Assembly (NCBI RefSeq): GCF_051020985.1
Contig: NC_134999.1
Location: forward strand, 37,543,160 to 37,607,159
Reading direction: 5' to 3'
Origin: Nomia melanderi
Taxonomy: Eukaryota; Arthropoda; Insecta; Hymenoptera; Halictidae
Length of the DNA: 64,000 nucleotides
The position numbers were made by a program, and so were the translations under genes. A model generated the notes under the pieces. That model made no database searches and was not told the DNA's origin. It worked only from the letters and a program-made list of their open reading frames with translations. Positions 26,701-39,966 of the stretch are shown here, in pieces (position 1 is the stretch's first letter; the number at the start of each line of letters is the position of its first letter).

Positions 26701-29700
26701 GGAAGGCGACAGCAAATCAAAAATCGGGTGTTATCTGATTCGGGGCGTTTGATATGTACAGTGGCGTGCAGTCGCACTCCCTTTACAGATTAACTTAACA
26801 CTCTGTTCATTCTCAAACGAAACACTGGTGTATTTACACTAGAACCTTTCTATCTACAAACAGATCATCGCTAAAAGAGAATACTAGACGTGACTGTGAT
26901 GATAATAAAACTTGAAACCTTAAAAACTGACTGATAAAGGTAGAATCAAATTTGTAGCATACGAGGCTTAATTTTGGAGAAAATTCAACTGGGAAATTAG
27001 TACATATCACGTAAATATTTAGAGATACAGCTTGAAGATTTGTAAGTAGAAAGAGACTGCCACAGGCAGACACGTTAAGCAATTGGTATTAGCTACTTTA
27101 CTCAATGAATTTCCGAAATCGATTTTCTGGAAAATCAATTCTCACGACAGAAAGATTCCGCCTACATTTTATATTCAGTTTCATATGAAAAAATCATTTT
27201 ATTCTGAGTTGTATCGTCATTACAGCCACGGAGAGGGTGACTTAACTATTAAATGAATCTATGGTATATTACAATACAACTGTCGCAGTCTATTAATGTC
27301 TACCGTTACAGAAATAATTTTCTACGTAAAGTGAAAAATCTAAACAAGGATCTAGGAGGAAAAATCGGTGCATTTGGCTCATGCAGGACGAGATCCTTAC
27401 GCGAGCCTTTCGTCGCGCCGATTGCCATCTCTGAGACGGTGTCCTTCGTCTGATGGAAACGTGTCTGGACAACGGAGTGTCCAGATTCTCCAGCTTGCCG
27501 CTCAAACGTTTCATTTTCTTCGCCTGTAACGCCTTGTTAGTAAAAGCAACGTTCGTTGGTAGTGAGCACGTGTGTTATTCGTTGTACTTAGAAAGTTAGA
27601 GAGACCGAGGAAGCTCAGACAGTGTCACCGAGGTTACACTGGTGTTAATGGTTCTCCTCAACCGCAGACAGGTTAATCGAATCAGTAACAGGCGACGTTA
27701 GAGTTATTCATGTTTGAGGAAAGCTTTGAGAGGGCTGGATTAATTACTTGCATCGCGTATTGCTCACAGAAAATTTCCATCTTTATACTCTTCCTAATAA
27801 TGTTGAACTTGATTCAAAACACCGACCGACATGATCGAAGAAACTCTAAAATTTTGAAAAGAAATGATCTCAAATGTTTCAAAGTGTTCCCAAACTCTCT
27901 GCGAGTAGTACACTTTCACGCGGCAGAAACATTGAATCCTTCTTTCCATCTTACGCTAAGGTTCCTTAAGTATCCTTGGCTCTGACCGATTAATTAGTAA
28001 TTCAATCTCTTCGACCTTAATTAGTGTAACACACAGTGGAAAAAAGATGTCGACCAACACACTCACCGGCTTCCTGCTCAGAAACTGTGACTGCAACGCC
28101 AAAACGTAGTACAGCCAAAATAGTCTCAAGATGTAGCCGTAAATCAGCCAATCGGCGTCATCCGTGTACTCCACGTTCCTCGGATCGCTGCAATTGGTTT
28201 GATAAATCGCGGATAGGGCCAGATACCGCTGCCAAGTACTGTTCACGGGGATTAACTCCTGAGGGGTTTGATTCTGGTAGCTGAGCAGGGTGAGGATGTG
28301 AAGGGTCACGACGACCATCACGATCCTGCAGAGCACGGCGAAGCCTTTCCTGAGCTCCTTGTTGCAGGCCCACCAGGTCGCTGCCCCCAGGAACACCAGG
28401 AAATAAAATCCAGCTTCTATGGATGGGTTCAGCGACGACATGATGCATAACGAGGCTAGAACCACGTAGGTTCCGATGCGTCCGAGGAAGTTAATTATCT
28501 GTGCACCAGAAAGTAATGTTTTTTTATGGAGGATAGTTGTGATGAATCTCTGGAAACAAAGATTAACCCCTACAAAAACGAGTGAGACTCGTGGTGAAGA
28601 TTTTCAACACGATTCAACAAATATATATATATATCAGTTCATTCGAATTCAAAGTAAATATTCTTCTGTAATCAACTATTATACATAAAAGGAAATATAG
28701 ATAAAATATCCTTAGAATTTTTCTCTTCTTCCAATAAATTAATGACAAAGTAGCCGTATCGATCAGAGTTGAGAAAGAAGTCATAGGCCAAGGGGTTAAA
28801 GAACTGACAGTAGGTAGTTAGATAATATTGAGACGAAGATTGATTTTACAAATCAAACATCTGGAAGCAAAAATTGAGCTAGAGGTTGTTAGAAAATGTC
28901 AGGAGCATTAACTTTCAACGAGAACTAGGAAGATTATCAGATTATTTATTAATTGCAAGCGAGTTGAATTAAGTGCACGACGATTTACCTTCGCGGTACT
29001 GTCCTCAGCCTTTTTCGACGTGTCGCCCCTTCTGTGCAGAGACACGTCGTCCTCCGCATCGTTCGGAGGTTTCTTCGATAGGAAACGGCATATGAAGTAC
29101 ACTGCAACTGCGGTGGGTAAAACAACTAGCTCCGGTGTCAGCCAGAAGAATACTTCCCAAAGGGATGCGCTATCTAGTCGTACGAAACCTAAGTGTCTGA
29201 AGATCACTTCCATCAACTCGCCTAAAAACGTTCGGAAATTTAATGGACTCTATCCGGACGCAGAGCAAGCGCGTCACTTACAATTTTGAAGGAAGTGGCC
29301 GTAAGCGGGAAGCGATAACAGGACTATGTGAAACGTGAACTGGCTGACTGCAGTTAGAAACGATAGGCCGATGCAGGTCTTCAGGTAAACGCCGGTGTGG
29401 CCTGCCATTGTCTTTTGATCTGGTATCGGTACGAAGGGCGAGTACAGCATCAGCCCTAAGTACACTAGAGACAGTCCTACTGGCCGCCATATTATACCTA
29501 TTTCAATCAAATATATATAATCATTTTTATATATTAAACTAAAACAAAAGATTTATTCAATCTAAACAAAATAATCTTCACATAATAAATTAGTAACAAA
29601 GATATGTCTGATTTGAGATGATAAAGTAAACGATGGAGTAATGAGACGTATGCTTAATTGTGTTTCAAAGATAACTACGATTCGATTGTAACTTTTTGAA

Positions 29701-32700
29701 GCAAGCTCGGTTTACGACCTTTACGAAACGATATTCGTCATACCGCGTAAATGCATTCATTCCACTGATACAATCAGAAGAAAGTGTTTCCAGCTCGTTA
29801 AAAGGTCAGCGGCTAGGGAAGCCAGAAGATAAGACTCATAAGATTTGACATTTCAGCCACCCCAATTGTGCAAGGAGTTACAACGATTCCCGCTCACAAA
29901 TATCGTCCCATTTAGATTTATTATCAACTCTCTAAGCACGGTGAAACCCCGCCAGGAACAAGCTGATACGCGTGAATCATAGATAGAAAGAATACACATG
30001 CTCGCATAATTAAATGGAAACTGTCCTGGCCTCGGAACGTTAATTGCTTTCGTTCCGCCGGGAGGCGTTAAGTTAATTAATACCTTAACGAGCCTGTGCA
30101 CGGAGCGCGAGCGCGTTTGTCCGTTTTTATCGTCTTTTGATTTCGATAAGCCCTACGGAAACAAAACTATTCCATTGAAATCGCACCCGGAACGCGTACC
30201 ACCACTCCCCTCCCATTTCCGCCGACAATACCACTTTCTACTCGGAGAGTACATTCTGCTTACCATCCTCTCGCATGCACAAACGAAAAGTTTGACCGAC
30301 TGCCAAGGGAACTCGGGCAACGGTTTCCCGACCTCCGAAGACGAGGGAAATTATTTCACTGTTTCCTTGTTGCGTCGCATTTGTTGCGCTCGATATGCAC
30401 AGCGACCGCGAACCGGTGCATTCGGTTAATTGAACTTCGATTAAGAGTCATCCGACTCTAATTGAATTATTTCGAATCTGGCGCATACAGGATATTCGGG
30501 ATTATTTACGGTGCAGTGGGTTAAAGAATTAGTATTGTTCGATAGGTATCTAGTAATTCAATTAAATTAATCAGTGCTAAGAAATAATCATATAAGAAAT
30601 TTCTGAAATTCTGCATCGCTCTTATGCCACGAGGTTCTCAAAACATCGAACTACAGACGAGACGGAATCGCAATTTTTCGAACATTCGAACGATTGTGAC
30701 ATCTTAATAGGGCACGGTGTTGGTAAGCTATTTTCCCCGCAGGTTTTTAACACGACGCCGTTAATGGTAGAAACCGCGGACAGTTAATTACTCGGTTCGG
30801 CTTGTACGAGACGATAACACGGGCGATAACGATGCTGTGTTCAGCGTTCGAGTCGTAATTCCTTTTTTTACGCCGGGTGATTCGGGTCACGAGATCAAAG
30901 GGAAGCCTCGAAATTACCGCGAACGATAAAAGAGTTCACTCGCATGAATTAGAATGTCAGTTTCCCTTTGGAAACCTCCCTGTCGACCGTTCGAAAGGTG
31001 AGCAAGTCGACTGCAGACGTTGCGAAGAATATACGGGGCGGATTGATAATAAACCTGGAATTGAGGAGCCTGTGCTCGACTAATTATAGACGACGCCTGT
31101 AAACCGAGACTGAACGCGTCCCGGCGCTGTCAACGTGGTATCCCGAAGCACTTTCTCAAATTTATACGTGTACGCATGTTGCGCGAACTTCCGACCGCGT
31201 TCGAAAACCTCGTTTTTCATTCGGTTCACCCGAGAACCGCTGATTACGTCACTCGTTTGTCTCACGTTAGCCGATCCGAAAGTAAATTGCCTCATTGTAT
31301 CTGTTTCACAGTTTGCGAACATGATATACACAGTTATGCTTTTTACTTATTGGGAACATATATCATTCGCTTCTTATTGATTACTTTGTAATACTAATGT
31401 CTTGAAATGACGTACGAATGAACGACGATGCAAATGATCGTTGAAAAGTACGTTAAGTTAGAAAAACATGAAGACAAAGTACTTTACTACTGTGGATACT
31501 ATTATTGCTATAATTATATTCAATTCGACATTTTAGTTGTTTGAAGTTCTTAACATTTGCTTCGTTAAAGTGAACCGAATAGGATCAATGGCAACGTCGA
31601 GTTAACGTTGCTGTATTGAGACGAACAATCGAAATCCTTTGAAAAGACGTAGAAACGGTGTTTGCGACACCGTATGACGCATCGTGGAGCAGTTTACCAC
31701 ATACGGGCCGATGATAAAGCCTGGATAATTAACGACGGTATTAAACTTCGAACAGCAGTGGGTCGGCCAACCTGTGGACTATTACTTTCGATGTATCTCT
31801 CGATAATATTATCTCAATCTCTCCTACTATCGGTTTTCGAATCGAAATATTTTACAAATGTTTCCTAAGGAAAATCTACCGCTATCACCTTTTTCCATGT
31901 TTCTTCATCCGAATTCACGTTTTAAAAAAAGAATGTTCACGTGAGAAACTCAGCCTCGAGTTTCTCCGTTTGTGAACTCGGTACTTCTCTATTTCTGGTT
32001 TCTACCTTGAAATCCGCACGTTCCTTCTAGTTTCACACGAGTCGCTTGGATATCAGTTGCTCAGATCAACAGTCGGCCATCGAGGTCATTAGTCGGTCCC
32101 AAATACAGAGTATTTTCATACACTGATGTCATCGAGGCATCCAGCATAACATTATCATCGTTCACGTGTACACGATGTCAATACCATTTTACGTAGTTTT
32201 ATTATAATTCCCCCGCACACTGTCATAACTATATTAGCAGCTTATCGACGACTGCTTTATCACTTGATAACGCGGCGCAAGGTTTCCTGACATATGTTTA
32301 TTGAAAATACCGTGCTGCTACAGCTTTCACGTCGTTAACGAGACAAATGCGAGATGTAAATTAACAAACCGTCAGCTATATTTCTAAGATATAAAAACAA
32401 AAATTCCTTATCATCTTTTTTATTACCTAACATTCGAGTCGCTCAGAATTATTGCGGTTAAGTCCAGAAAACAAAGAGAAAAATAATATTTTGATTTCTG
32501 GAATTATCGTACGACATATTCAGAAACCATAACAAGCAGGGCTTTCTCACTTAGAAACAACGTAGGAACCAGTGAACTCTTTAATAACTAAGCAGAATAT
32601 TACTCATTCCATGAAAATCGGCAAAAATCAGAAAACACCAAGAAATCGACTGAGCGACTCGTTTAATAGTGCAATGATTCTAAGGTTACATCAAAAACAA

Positions 32701-32936
32701 AAGACTTTTTGGCGAGTGTAACACTGTCAGGGCTGTCTCCCATGGAAACCGAACCACGGAAATATCTCGTTTCAATACGCGACACCGTTATCGTTACCGA
32801 GCAAGGTAGACTCGACTAGAAGCGGCAAGTAATTGATACGCGTGACATATTTTTACGCGAAGGGACACTTACATCCTGTCAGGACAGCCGGTAGAACGAC
32901 CCTGAGTAGGGCCACGTTCAGCCAATACCTCGTCAT
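12029..32936 (-). CDS. Piezo: Piezo mechanosensitive ion channel, 38 coding exons
   Basis: Coding exons, 5' to 3': 32873-32936, 29282-29497, 28989-29221, 28067-28498, 27401-27523, 26105-26216, 25922-26031, 25575-25841, 25177-25503, 24730-25022, 24523-24665, 24303-24445, 24052-24228, 23407-23923, 23242-23337, 22732-23174, 22247-22652, 21465-21944, 20674-20736, 19990-20135, 19300-19476, 17459-17746, 17317-17393, 16811-16888, 16388-16459, 15427-15703, 15189-15352, 14971-15117, 14694-14858, 14486-14633, 14201-14415, 13962-14120, 13760-13886, 13291-13697, 12882-13177, 12573-12822, 12199-12426, 12029-12137. They total 8,175 nt (2,724 aa) with every junction in phase. Piezo forms a trimeric cation channel opened by membrane tension. 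Landmarks are many membrane helices, the beam, the extracellular cap (YEPIYSMSAQ) and the C-terminal RWTRPPEE. An in-frame TGA precedes the chosen ATG. Least certain are the 3' end of exon 18 and the weak donors at 13,961 and 12,198. Confidence 0.93.
19300..22652 (-). other. Piezo: Piezo beam and large disordered intracellular loop
   Basis: Exon 17 holds the beam helix, with SVEKNVLQKLKFKMDKIKAS. Exons 18-21 encode a loop rich in Ser, Pro and acidic residues, including an EDDDDEPPP-like patch, FSPPPYDRPPPDR and an Asp run DDLDDDDVTD. The small exon 19 (63 nt) is phase 1 at both ends, so skipping would keep frame. Exon 18 has a weak acceptor, and its donor at 21,464 (GTAACC) was chosen because it is the only good phase-1 site. 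The fold-free composition explains the higher CpG content. Confidence 0.65.
22732..32936 (-). other. Piezo: Piezo N-terminal blade exons
   Basis: Exons 1-16 encode repeated four-helix transmembrane units of the propeller blade. Recognisable pieces are WLIYGYILRLFWLYYVLALQ, the motif LMRFGSART and ADWLG-like YNIAEWFGMKKAEPG. Exon 5 (27401-27523) is a basic intracellular linker rich in Arg and Ser; it is phase 0 at both ends, so it could be skipped without a frame change. Intron 1 is 3.4 kb and is the likeliest place for intronic regulatory DNA. Confidence 0.8.
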
Positions 32937-32965
32937 GGCTGGATGTGCTCGGATGGCCTTTCACC
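32937..32965 (-). other. Piezo: 5' UTR part of Piezo coding exon 1
   Basis: A strong acceptor, a T-rich tract ending in TGTTACAG, lies just upstream at 32,966-32,983. The 29 nt between it and the ATG contain an in-frame TGA. This shows that the start codon is not on the first exon and that a non-coding leader exon lies further upstream. Confidence 0.65.
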
Positions 32966-35900
32966 CTGTAACAGACAGAAAAATCGGCGCTCGTAAAACG
33001 ATCCAGGGATCCAACCTGTCAACATCTCGAGATTTTGCAGCGGTCATGTCAGCTCCGCTGAAATCGATACGACCCTGCCGCAGTCGGATACCTTTAACCT
33101 CGTTTTCCTCAGAGACGCAGCGTCGGCACCCTCAAATTCACCCTTCGCTTTTACTACGTTCACCCTACGGTTTACGATCTGCGCTGTCTTTCTGCCAAAA
33201 ATTACAGCCTCGTGTCATTCTGTATCCTTCTGGCACGCGATGGTCTTAAGATTAGACGTTACTGGTATCTTCGAGATTGACTATAGATTTAATTGGTAAC
33301 AACTCATCAATCCTTTGTCCAATGTTCAGACGTAGAGGATTTTTTTCTTTTTAAGTATAATAGACTGCAGATACTTCTTCTTAATAAGAAACAGTTAGTT
33401 AATGAATGATGTGTGTAGATAATAAATTGATGATAATATAAGTGATTTTTAAATCACTTCTCCAGTACTGTCTCCTTTAATCGTGGGATAAAACGGGTTC
33501 AGGCTCAGCGTTTTCGATGTTCCATCTGACAAGGGTTAAGGATGAGCACTGCATAATTTCGTGGCAGAGAAGAAGAAAGTGAATCCGATGTCGCCTGACG
33601 CAGCGATTTCCCGGGGCAAGGGCTTTTGGCGAGCCTCGATAAAACGCGGCGCGCCCAGCTTAATTATCGGCCAATTACATGGGGGAAGGACAGTGCTCCG
33701 CGGAAGGTGTGTCTATCCTGTTTCCAGAAACGTGGTTCATCGTCGAACATCATAGTTTGGGGTGGAATGTAATAATACAGGACGGGGAAAGAAATTTCAG
33801 ATCGATCGTACGAATAATTCTAGTGAATGAACCTTATAAAAATTCTCTGGTTAATTGAAATTATTTTATTTTCAGTGTATAAACAGTTTCTTAATCTATA
33901 ATGGAAACTGAGAGTTGCTGACCATTTTATTTTTGCAGCTTCACACGATCACTTATTCTTCTCGTTCACAGAATATCGATGTCCCTATGTTATTTTAGTA
34001 CTACATTATCACTCTGTTATGTAATGATACTCTCACATAATTACATCTTCGTAATTGCCACTATTTGCTGTACAGGAAGAGCATCATTTTCTCCACGATA
34101 TTTTTCTACCGACGGTTAGACTCGCGAGATTTTATCGTTTATCCTTCCCATTCTTCTATTATTCGACCTAGATCGCAGATACAACTGAAGTATTTAATGA
34201 CACCATAAAAAGATATTGCTACCATCACCATTCCGTACACAGCGGAGTGGTAAATGTGTATTTCATTTACAATTTTCTATCCGAATGTATCATTATTCGT
34301 CCGTTTTGCGCTATCAACGATAGAAACAAGTGTACACAGAATTTTCCTCTATCTATAATTCATATGTCTGCAACTATGATAATAATTCATGAGCCATTCC
34401 CGTTAAAATATGCGGTCGAAAGTAATTGTACAAGAACAATTAACACATTGACTGCCACGGCGGTCACCGATGATCGGAACTTTCAAATCGCCGAAGTACA
34501 ATTGCAATAAAAAACTTTGATATTGAAAATAATTATTAATGATTTACTATTACAGTAGTCATATTACGCTATGATCTAGCTACTTGTGTTGCTAAATATT
34601 TTTATTTAAAATCATTTGCCTTTGTTATTAAAGAATTGCTATTCAAAACGCTAAAAATTCTCGTGGCAGTCGTGTTAAACTTAAATGACTTAAAACACTG
34701 CATATATTTTCCAGCCTTTCCAATTTTTGGCAACTTCCAAGGAAGGTGGAGCGTCGTCCCCTTTTCGCGAAAGACTGACAACGGTGTACACGATCGATGG
34801 AACAACCATACGGATACGTAGGAATCTCATCTTACACGGTGAGTCACCGAAGTATTCTTATCTCAGTTATTGACTTTAGTCAATTAATAATTTAGATAAC
34901 AATGTCCAGTGACACGGATTCAGCAATGAGCAATACGTACATTTTCAGAAATGTTGGAAAATACGAAGTATGTTAAGTGCTTTTTCTAAGTGGTCCGATA
35001 TTCAAATGCTAGCCTGTCTGAAAGGTTGCGCAACTCGCATGACACATTACAGTAGAATTAATATTAATTTAGCTGGATAAGGAAGCAAGTAAACATTATT
35101 TCGTATGCACGCCGTGGGACTCAAGAAAGTGGCAAATACACGTGAACTGCAGCGAAGTTCCTCTGCAGCAAGTGCATTCGCGTTGCCCTGCACTTCGAGC
35201 TGCATTCTAATTAACTACGTGTTTTCCTGCTTTTACCAAACCGGTTCCTGTGCAAATGAAATGACGTAAGCGTTCGTCACAGATCATTGTTACCACTGAC
35301 ACACGATCGACAGCGATTCATTGATCAATCACGAGGAATTTTATCTAATAAAAGACTAAATCCCTGTTGTCTGATTAACACAATTATCTGTATTAGTTCT
35401 TAATACCCAGATTTTCGAAGAGAAAATAAAGGAATTCTTTGGTCCCAGTAATTTTACCTGTAACAATTTAAATTAATATAAAGATCACTGGAATTCCTGT
35501 ACAACGAAAACCATGTTGCAAAGATGAATCATTATCTTATCGAGCGCAGGTGTGTAAACAGTATAGTCTGATACTGCGACTCGAGCAAAGTGTCTCTGTT
35601 TTGAATGTGCCTCGTTATTCGCGTGATGTACAATTCGGTAATTTACATTCTAGACCTTACATTGATTAACAATTAAATGTGGTTCGCGTGGAAAATACAC
35701 AGCGGCCGCAGTGGTTGATTAGTAACCGTCAGGCTGCTGCGAATTGATGTCGATGACAGAGGCATTGCGGAATCCCGATAATTTTAGCTCCAGTCGATCC
35801 AAGGGTACAATCGACTCCGTATTGAAAACGTCGTTACGCGTGACACGATGAATCGTTACTGAATGAACGTCCGACGCTACCTGCGGTGTGATTGATTTTC

Positions 35901-38900
35901 TAATGCCTGATAGACGTTCATTGTATCCTGCCTGCCACCCACGGGATTGTAATTGAGCGTTCATCGGTTGTCTACAACTGTATCGTTCCTATCGAATGGA
36001 AACGTTTCCACGGATCGTTAAATTACTGCGAGTTGTAACAGATTCTGTAAGTGCAACGACATTCGTACAAAAGGGCAAAGATATTTTTAACTGTATAAAA
36101 GACAGTAGTAATCAAATCACTAAAATAAAGACACTGGAAAGAATATAATAGATTAATCTCCATTTAATTATTTCTATCACTTTTAACTGAAAGGAAGAAA
36201 ATTCAAATATTACGCGTCTACGTGCAAATTAATTAATAGAAATAACCACGGAAGGTTACAAGCATAAAATAGTTATGACCAGGCAATGGGCTATTGCTTT
36301 TCCAAGCATTATCTAATTAGTGTAAAATACACGTAGTGAGTTGCTCTGAATATTCCTATTGTTTTTCTCCTGGCAGCAGGGTGTAAAAAAGACGCATGTG
36401 TTATGACACGAGGACAGTCTTCCTAGAATAATTACACCTATCCCGGGAGCAAAACCACGGCTCTGATTCCCTTCCGCCGCGTCCCATTAAATTTCTCGGA
36501 GACTCGTTTACAAAGAAATGTGTACACATTGCGTGTACCGTTGCGTGGGTGCGTGCCGCACGCGACGGCGCGGGGGTTGATTAAGGGAGTGCGCGGAGCT
36601 CGTTACGCTTTTAGGGTGGCCGCCCGTTGGATTTCTTCGTAGCTACTCGATGGGCGATGATGTCCAATTAACGGAATACCTTGTCAAACAAACCTGTTAT
36701 GTCAATTTCATTTGATCCTCGGAACACGCAGGCTTAAAGTCGCGTCGCGTGCAGGGAGGACATACGTTTTTGCAGCGCTCGCAGGGAAATGTCAGAGCTA
36801 CAATGTTGCGAAGATATTTCGAACGAATTTGCTAGTTATAAATCATCACAGCGATATATTGCTTTGAACATTGCACATGTAGTGTAGATAAATAGTGTAA
36901 TAACAATGCACGCGTGACAACACATCCTTGGACACGTCATCGTCACATGAATGGTACGATTGTAATCATCAACGGGCACCAACAGCGTATGGACACTTGA
37001 CACCGACGTAGTTGGCGAATCATCGCCTCAGAATACGGTCGTTGAGAAAAAGTATCCTAAGTTTCATTGAAACGTTAAAGAAAACAGAAATTGTAACAGA
37101 AAGATCATAGGAACCACAGACGAAAATTATGGAAACTAGAGAGAAAATGATAGAAATTTTAAGTAAAATTATAGACATGTTAGAAAAACAATTATAAGGA
37201 TTATAGAAATTGTACAAAAAATATTCAGAGGAATGATAGAAACTAATACGACCGGGCGTCTCCGATGCACTGCGAGCGCCATTGTGTCGGCGCCGACACG
37301 TGCGTCGAGTCATTGGCGCCGAGCCGCATTCCCTGTCAATTTCGAATCGATGACAGGTTCCCGCGCCGACGTTTCTCGGTCGGCGGTAAACAAATCGATG
37401 CGCCCGCGGTCCCGTGTGCCAGCGTTTCTGCAGGATCTCCGGTAACCCGCTACGAGATCGTAAAGCCGCGAAATGTCAGGGGCTTTACGAGCGGCTCGCG
37501 TTCCACGCCGCTGGAGCCGGGCTCCGTTTCTGGCGTTCCGGGTCACGCGGAATCACCGCGGTACGAATATTTTCGAATTCTAGGCCGCACGAACGAGGTA
37601 CGCCTCCCACTTTCCTTCGCGAACCGTGATTCGATTTCATTCGAGCGAAAGAAACTTCCGCGCAACGAATATTGTTCTTCCCTGAAAAGAGTTCTGTTCT
37701 CTTCTGGTTCCTGATAACTCCCCGCCTATTGTCATCGGGAAATGAATGGCGCTGTACTTGTGACAGCATGATAAAAAACAGGACTGTGGGTGTTTATGCA
37801 GTGCCGTTCTATTGAGGATTCCCCTACGAAGATAAACCGCTCGGCGACTGTTGTATACATCCCACATTTGCAAAACTCCAATTGACACAGATGTATAGAA
37901 TTCTTAGCTTAATAATAGAATTACCATTAACCTTCTATCTCCAAATCTCATTAAAAGATCTCTTCGTACCTCAATCAATCCTACAACCAAACGAATTCCA
38001 AGATCACTACTCTACATTTCCACAGTCATTACAGAAAGAAGGCCCTACAAGGAAATTCTGTTAAACTCCAAAGGAATCGTCTCGCGTCTCGCCGCATCAA
38101 CAAAGTCCCCACCTTTCCGACCCGAATCAGGTGTCGCTACGTCCACTAACACCACGAGCCAAGGCACAAAGTGCACCGCATCGGTGTGCAGCCCCTTTCA
38201 CGTTCATTCGTGTGCGTGCGTTGATCGCGGCCAGAAGGTACGAGCGGTCAGCTGACGGGGATCGTCTGCCGGGAACCGGTCCCGTGCGTACGCGCGTGTA
38301 AAAAGGGGCTCACCTTGAACGAACCGACAGTGGCTTTTCAAAGCATCCCTCCGAGCCGAGTCTCTGCCAGCTGTCTGTCGCCGGATCGAACCCCGAGGAG
38401 AGCAACATGCGCCACCCGGCTTCGACGCGCGCGAAATCCTCCAGAGATCGTGCACCGTCACCCCTTATCTTCCGGTTAAATCCACGATAACCGACTCCGA
38501 TCGGCGAAGAAACGCGGTTTACCGTTCACGGACGAGGCGCGCCGGGTTCTGGGTTTGGTTAGGCGGATGACAGGAATCGCGGACGCCCACGAGGCGATCA
38601 GGAACCGCGGAACATCCGGTCGCGCTCGAATCTCACTGGCCCGACTCACTTCACTCACCGATCGCCGAGTGGCGCCGGCTCGACACTGGCTTGATTCTAT
38701 TGTGAGCAAAGCCTTCTACGCCCGTCTCTGGCGTCAGACATCCGCGCCTGCGTTCTTCTTTTGCGTCATTGCCAGGAACGTACCTAGAGGATCGCTTTCG
38801 ATGACGGATCATTGGTTCCTGGACACTGCGGGAATTTTCGCCAATTGCATGGGGTAGGAACGGTGGTTTTCTGTTATTCGGGGGTATCGATGTAATTTTT

Positions 38901-39966
38901 GGTTTTGAGAACTGCAGATTTTATTAGACGGACTTTGATGTCGTTTGTGGACTTTGATTTAATGCGATTAGTGCGTTGAGTAGAGATAAGTGAGATTTGG
39001 AGCTGATCGAGGTAATGGGAGATTTTCTTAAGAAGAAATTTTTCTGGGTAATAGAATATTGTTAGGAGATGGGAATTATTTAATGAAGATAATTATTTAA
39101 TGACGAATGATTTTGTGACGCCGATGCAGTCATTTTTATACTGTGAGTGTTCAGTAATTGCCTTTTATTAGGGATTAATTTCTTTGAGAAATAAACTATA
39201 ATCTTATAGATAGTAATTGATAAAAGTATTGTTGGATTCTTGTTTCGATGAATTCTTCTATAGGCATATACACTCGCAGACTGTCATTGAACGCTTGTTG
39301 GTGCACTGAGATCGTTGATACAATGCCGTGTCGAGTCGCGTTAGCTGTTTACGTGATGAATTACCGATTGATTCGATTTGTACCTGGACACTAACACAAA
39401 GAAGTTACGTAGTAGAACACTTTAAGCCCTCGTTAATAGCGCATCAGTGTACTACGAACGTTATTAGCTTGTATTTTTATTTCTACTGAAACTTCTGCCT
39501 GATAAATTATCAGCTGATTCATCTAGTTTTAAGATAAACTTACATCGAAGTTAAAATGAATTATTTTACGTCTTGTAATAATTCTTACACAATTGAATAA
39601 AGTTCATAAATGAATTTAGTCAATTGGAGCATTAATGTATTGCTCAGAACGGCACTTTCTTAACTTTACTTAAAACTATCATACTAATTAAAACACAGCA
39701 ATCTATACTGTAAAGTGAAACTTTCAGAACAAATTTGTAGATTAATAAATTCGTTGGTATATCGATTGAAAAATGATAGAATAACGTTCTTATGCGAATC
39801 GTTCGATAATGAATTCCTCGATCCAGTGTTAGATGTCGCTCAGTGTTCGTTGGACAGATCGACGCTGCTTCTGTATCGAGCAAGCAAACGCCTGCGGTTG
39901 CAACCGTTCGAACACGTCCAGACAATTCCCTCGATATTTTAAAACTCGATCGAGTGTTCGCTGCGG
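32966..39966. other. Intergenic region or Piezo leader intron
   Basis: No coding exon chain was found on either strand. CpG-rich blocks occur at 33.5-33.7 kb, 36.5-36.8 kb, 37.2-37.7 kb and 38.1-38.8 kb, and the rest is AT-rich. Open frames at 37,265-37,714 and 38,555-38,857 follow these blocks and show no domain. The last block is the best promoter candidate for Piezo. Confidence 0.45.
38314..38480 (-). promoter_or_regulatory. Piezo: Candidate non-coding first exon of Piezo in a CpG-rich block
   Basis: On the minus strand a consensus donor, CAAG followed by GTGAGC, ends at 38,314 inside the CpG-rich stretch of about 38.1-38.9 kb. It faces the orphan acceptor at 32,966, which would give a 5.3-kb leader intron. 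The upstream edge is not visible; 38,480 is arbitrary. Other donors in the 33-39 kb interval are possible. Confidence 0.35.

Noticed and set aside
28616..28634. Short TA dinucleotide run
   Set aside because: Trivial microsatellite in a Piezo intron without other features.
37265..37714. 149-aa plus-strand open frame in a CpG-rich block
   Set aside because: Frames on both strands are open here because of base composition; no recognisable protein.
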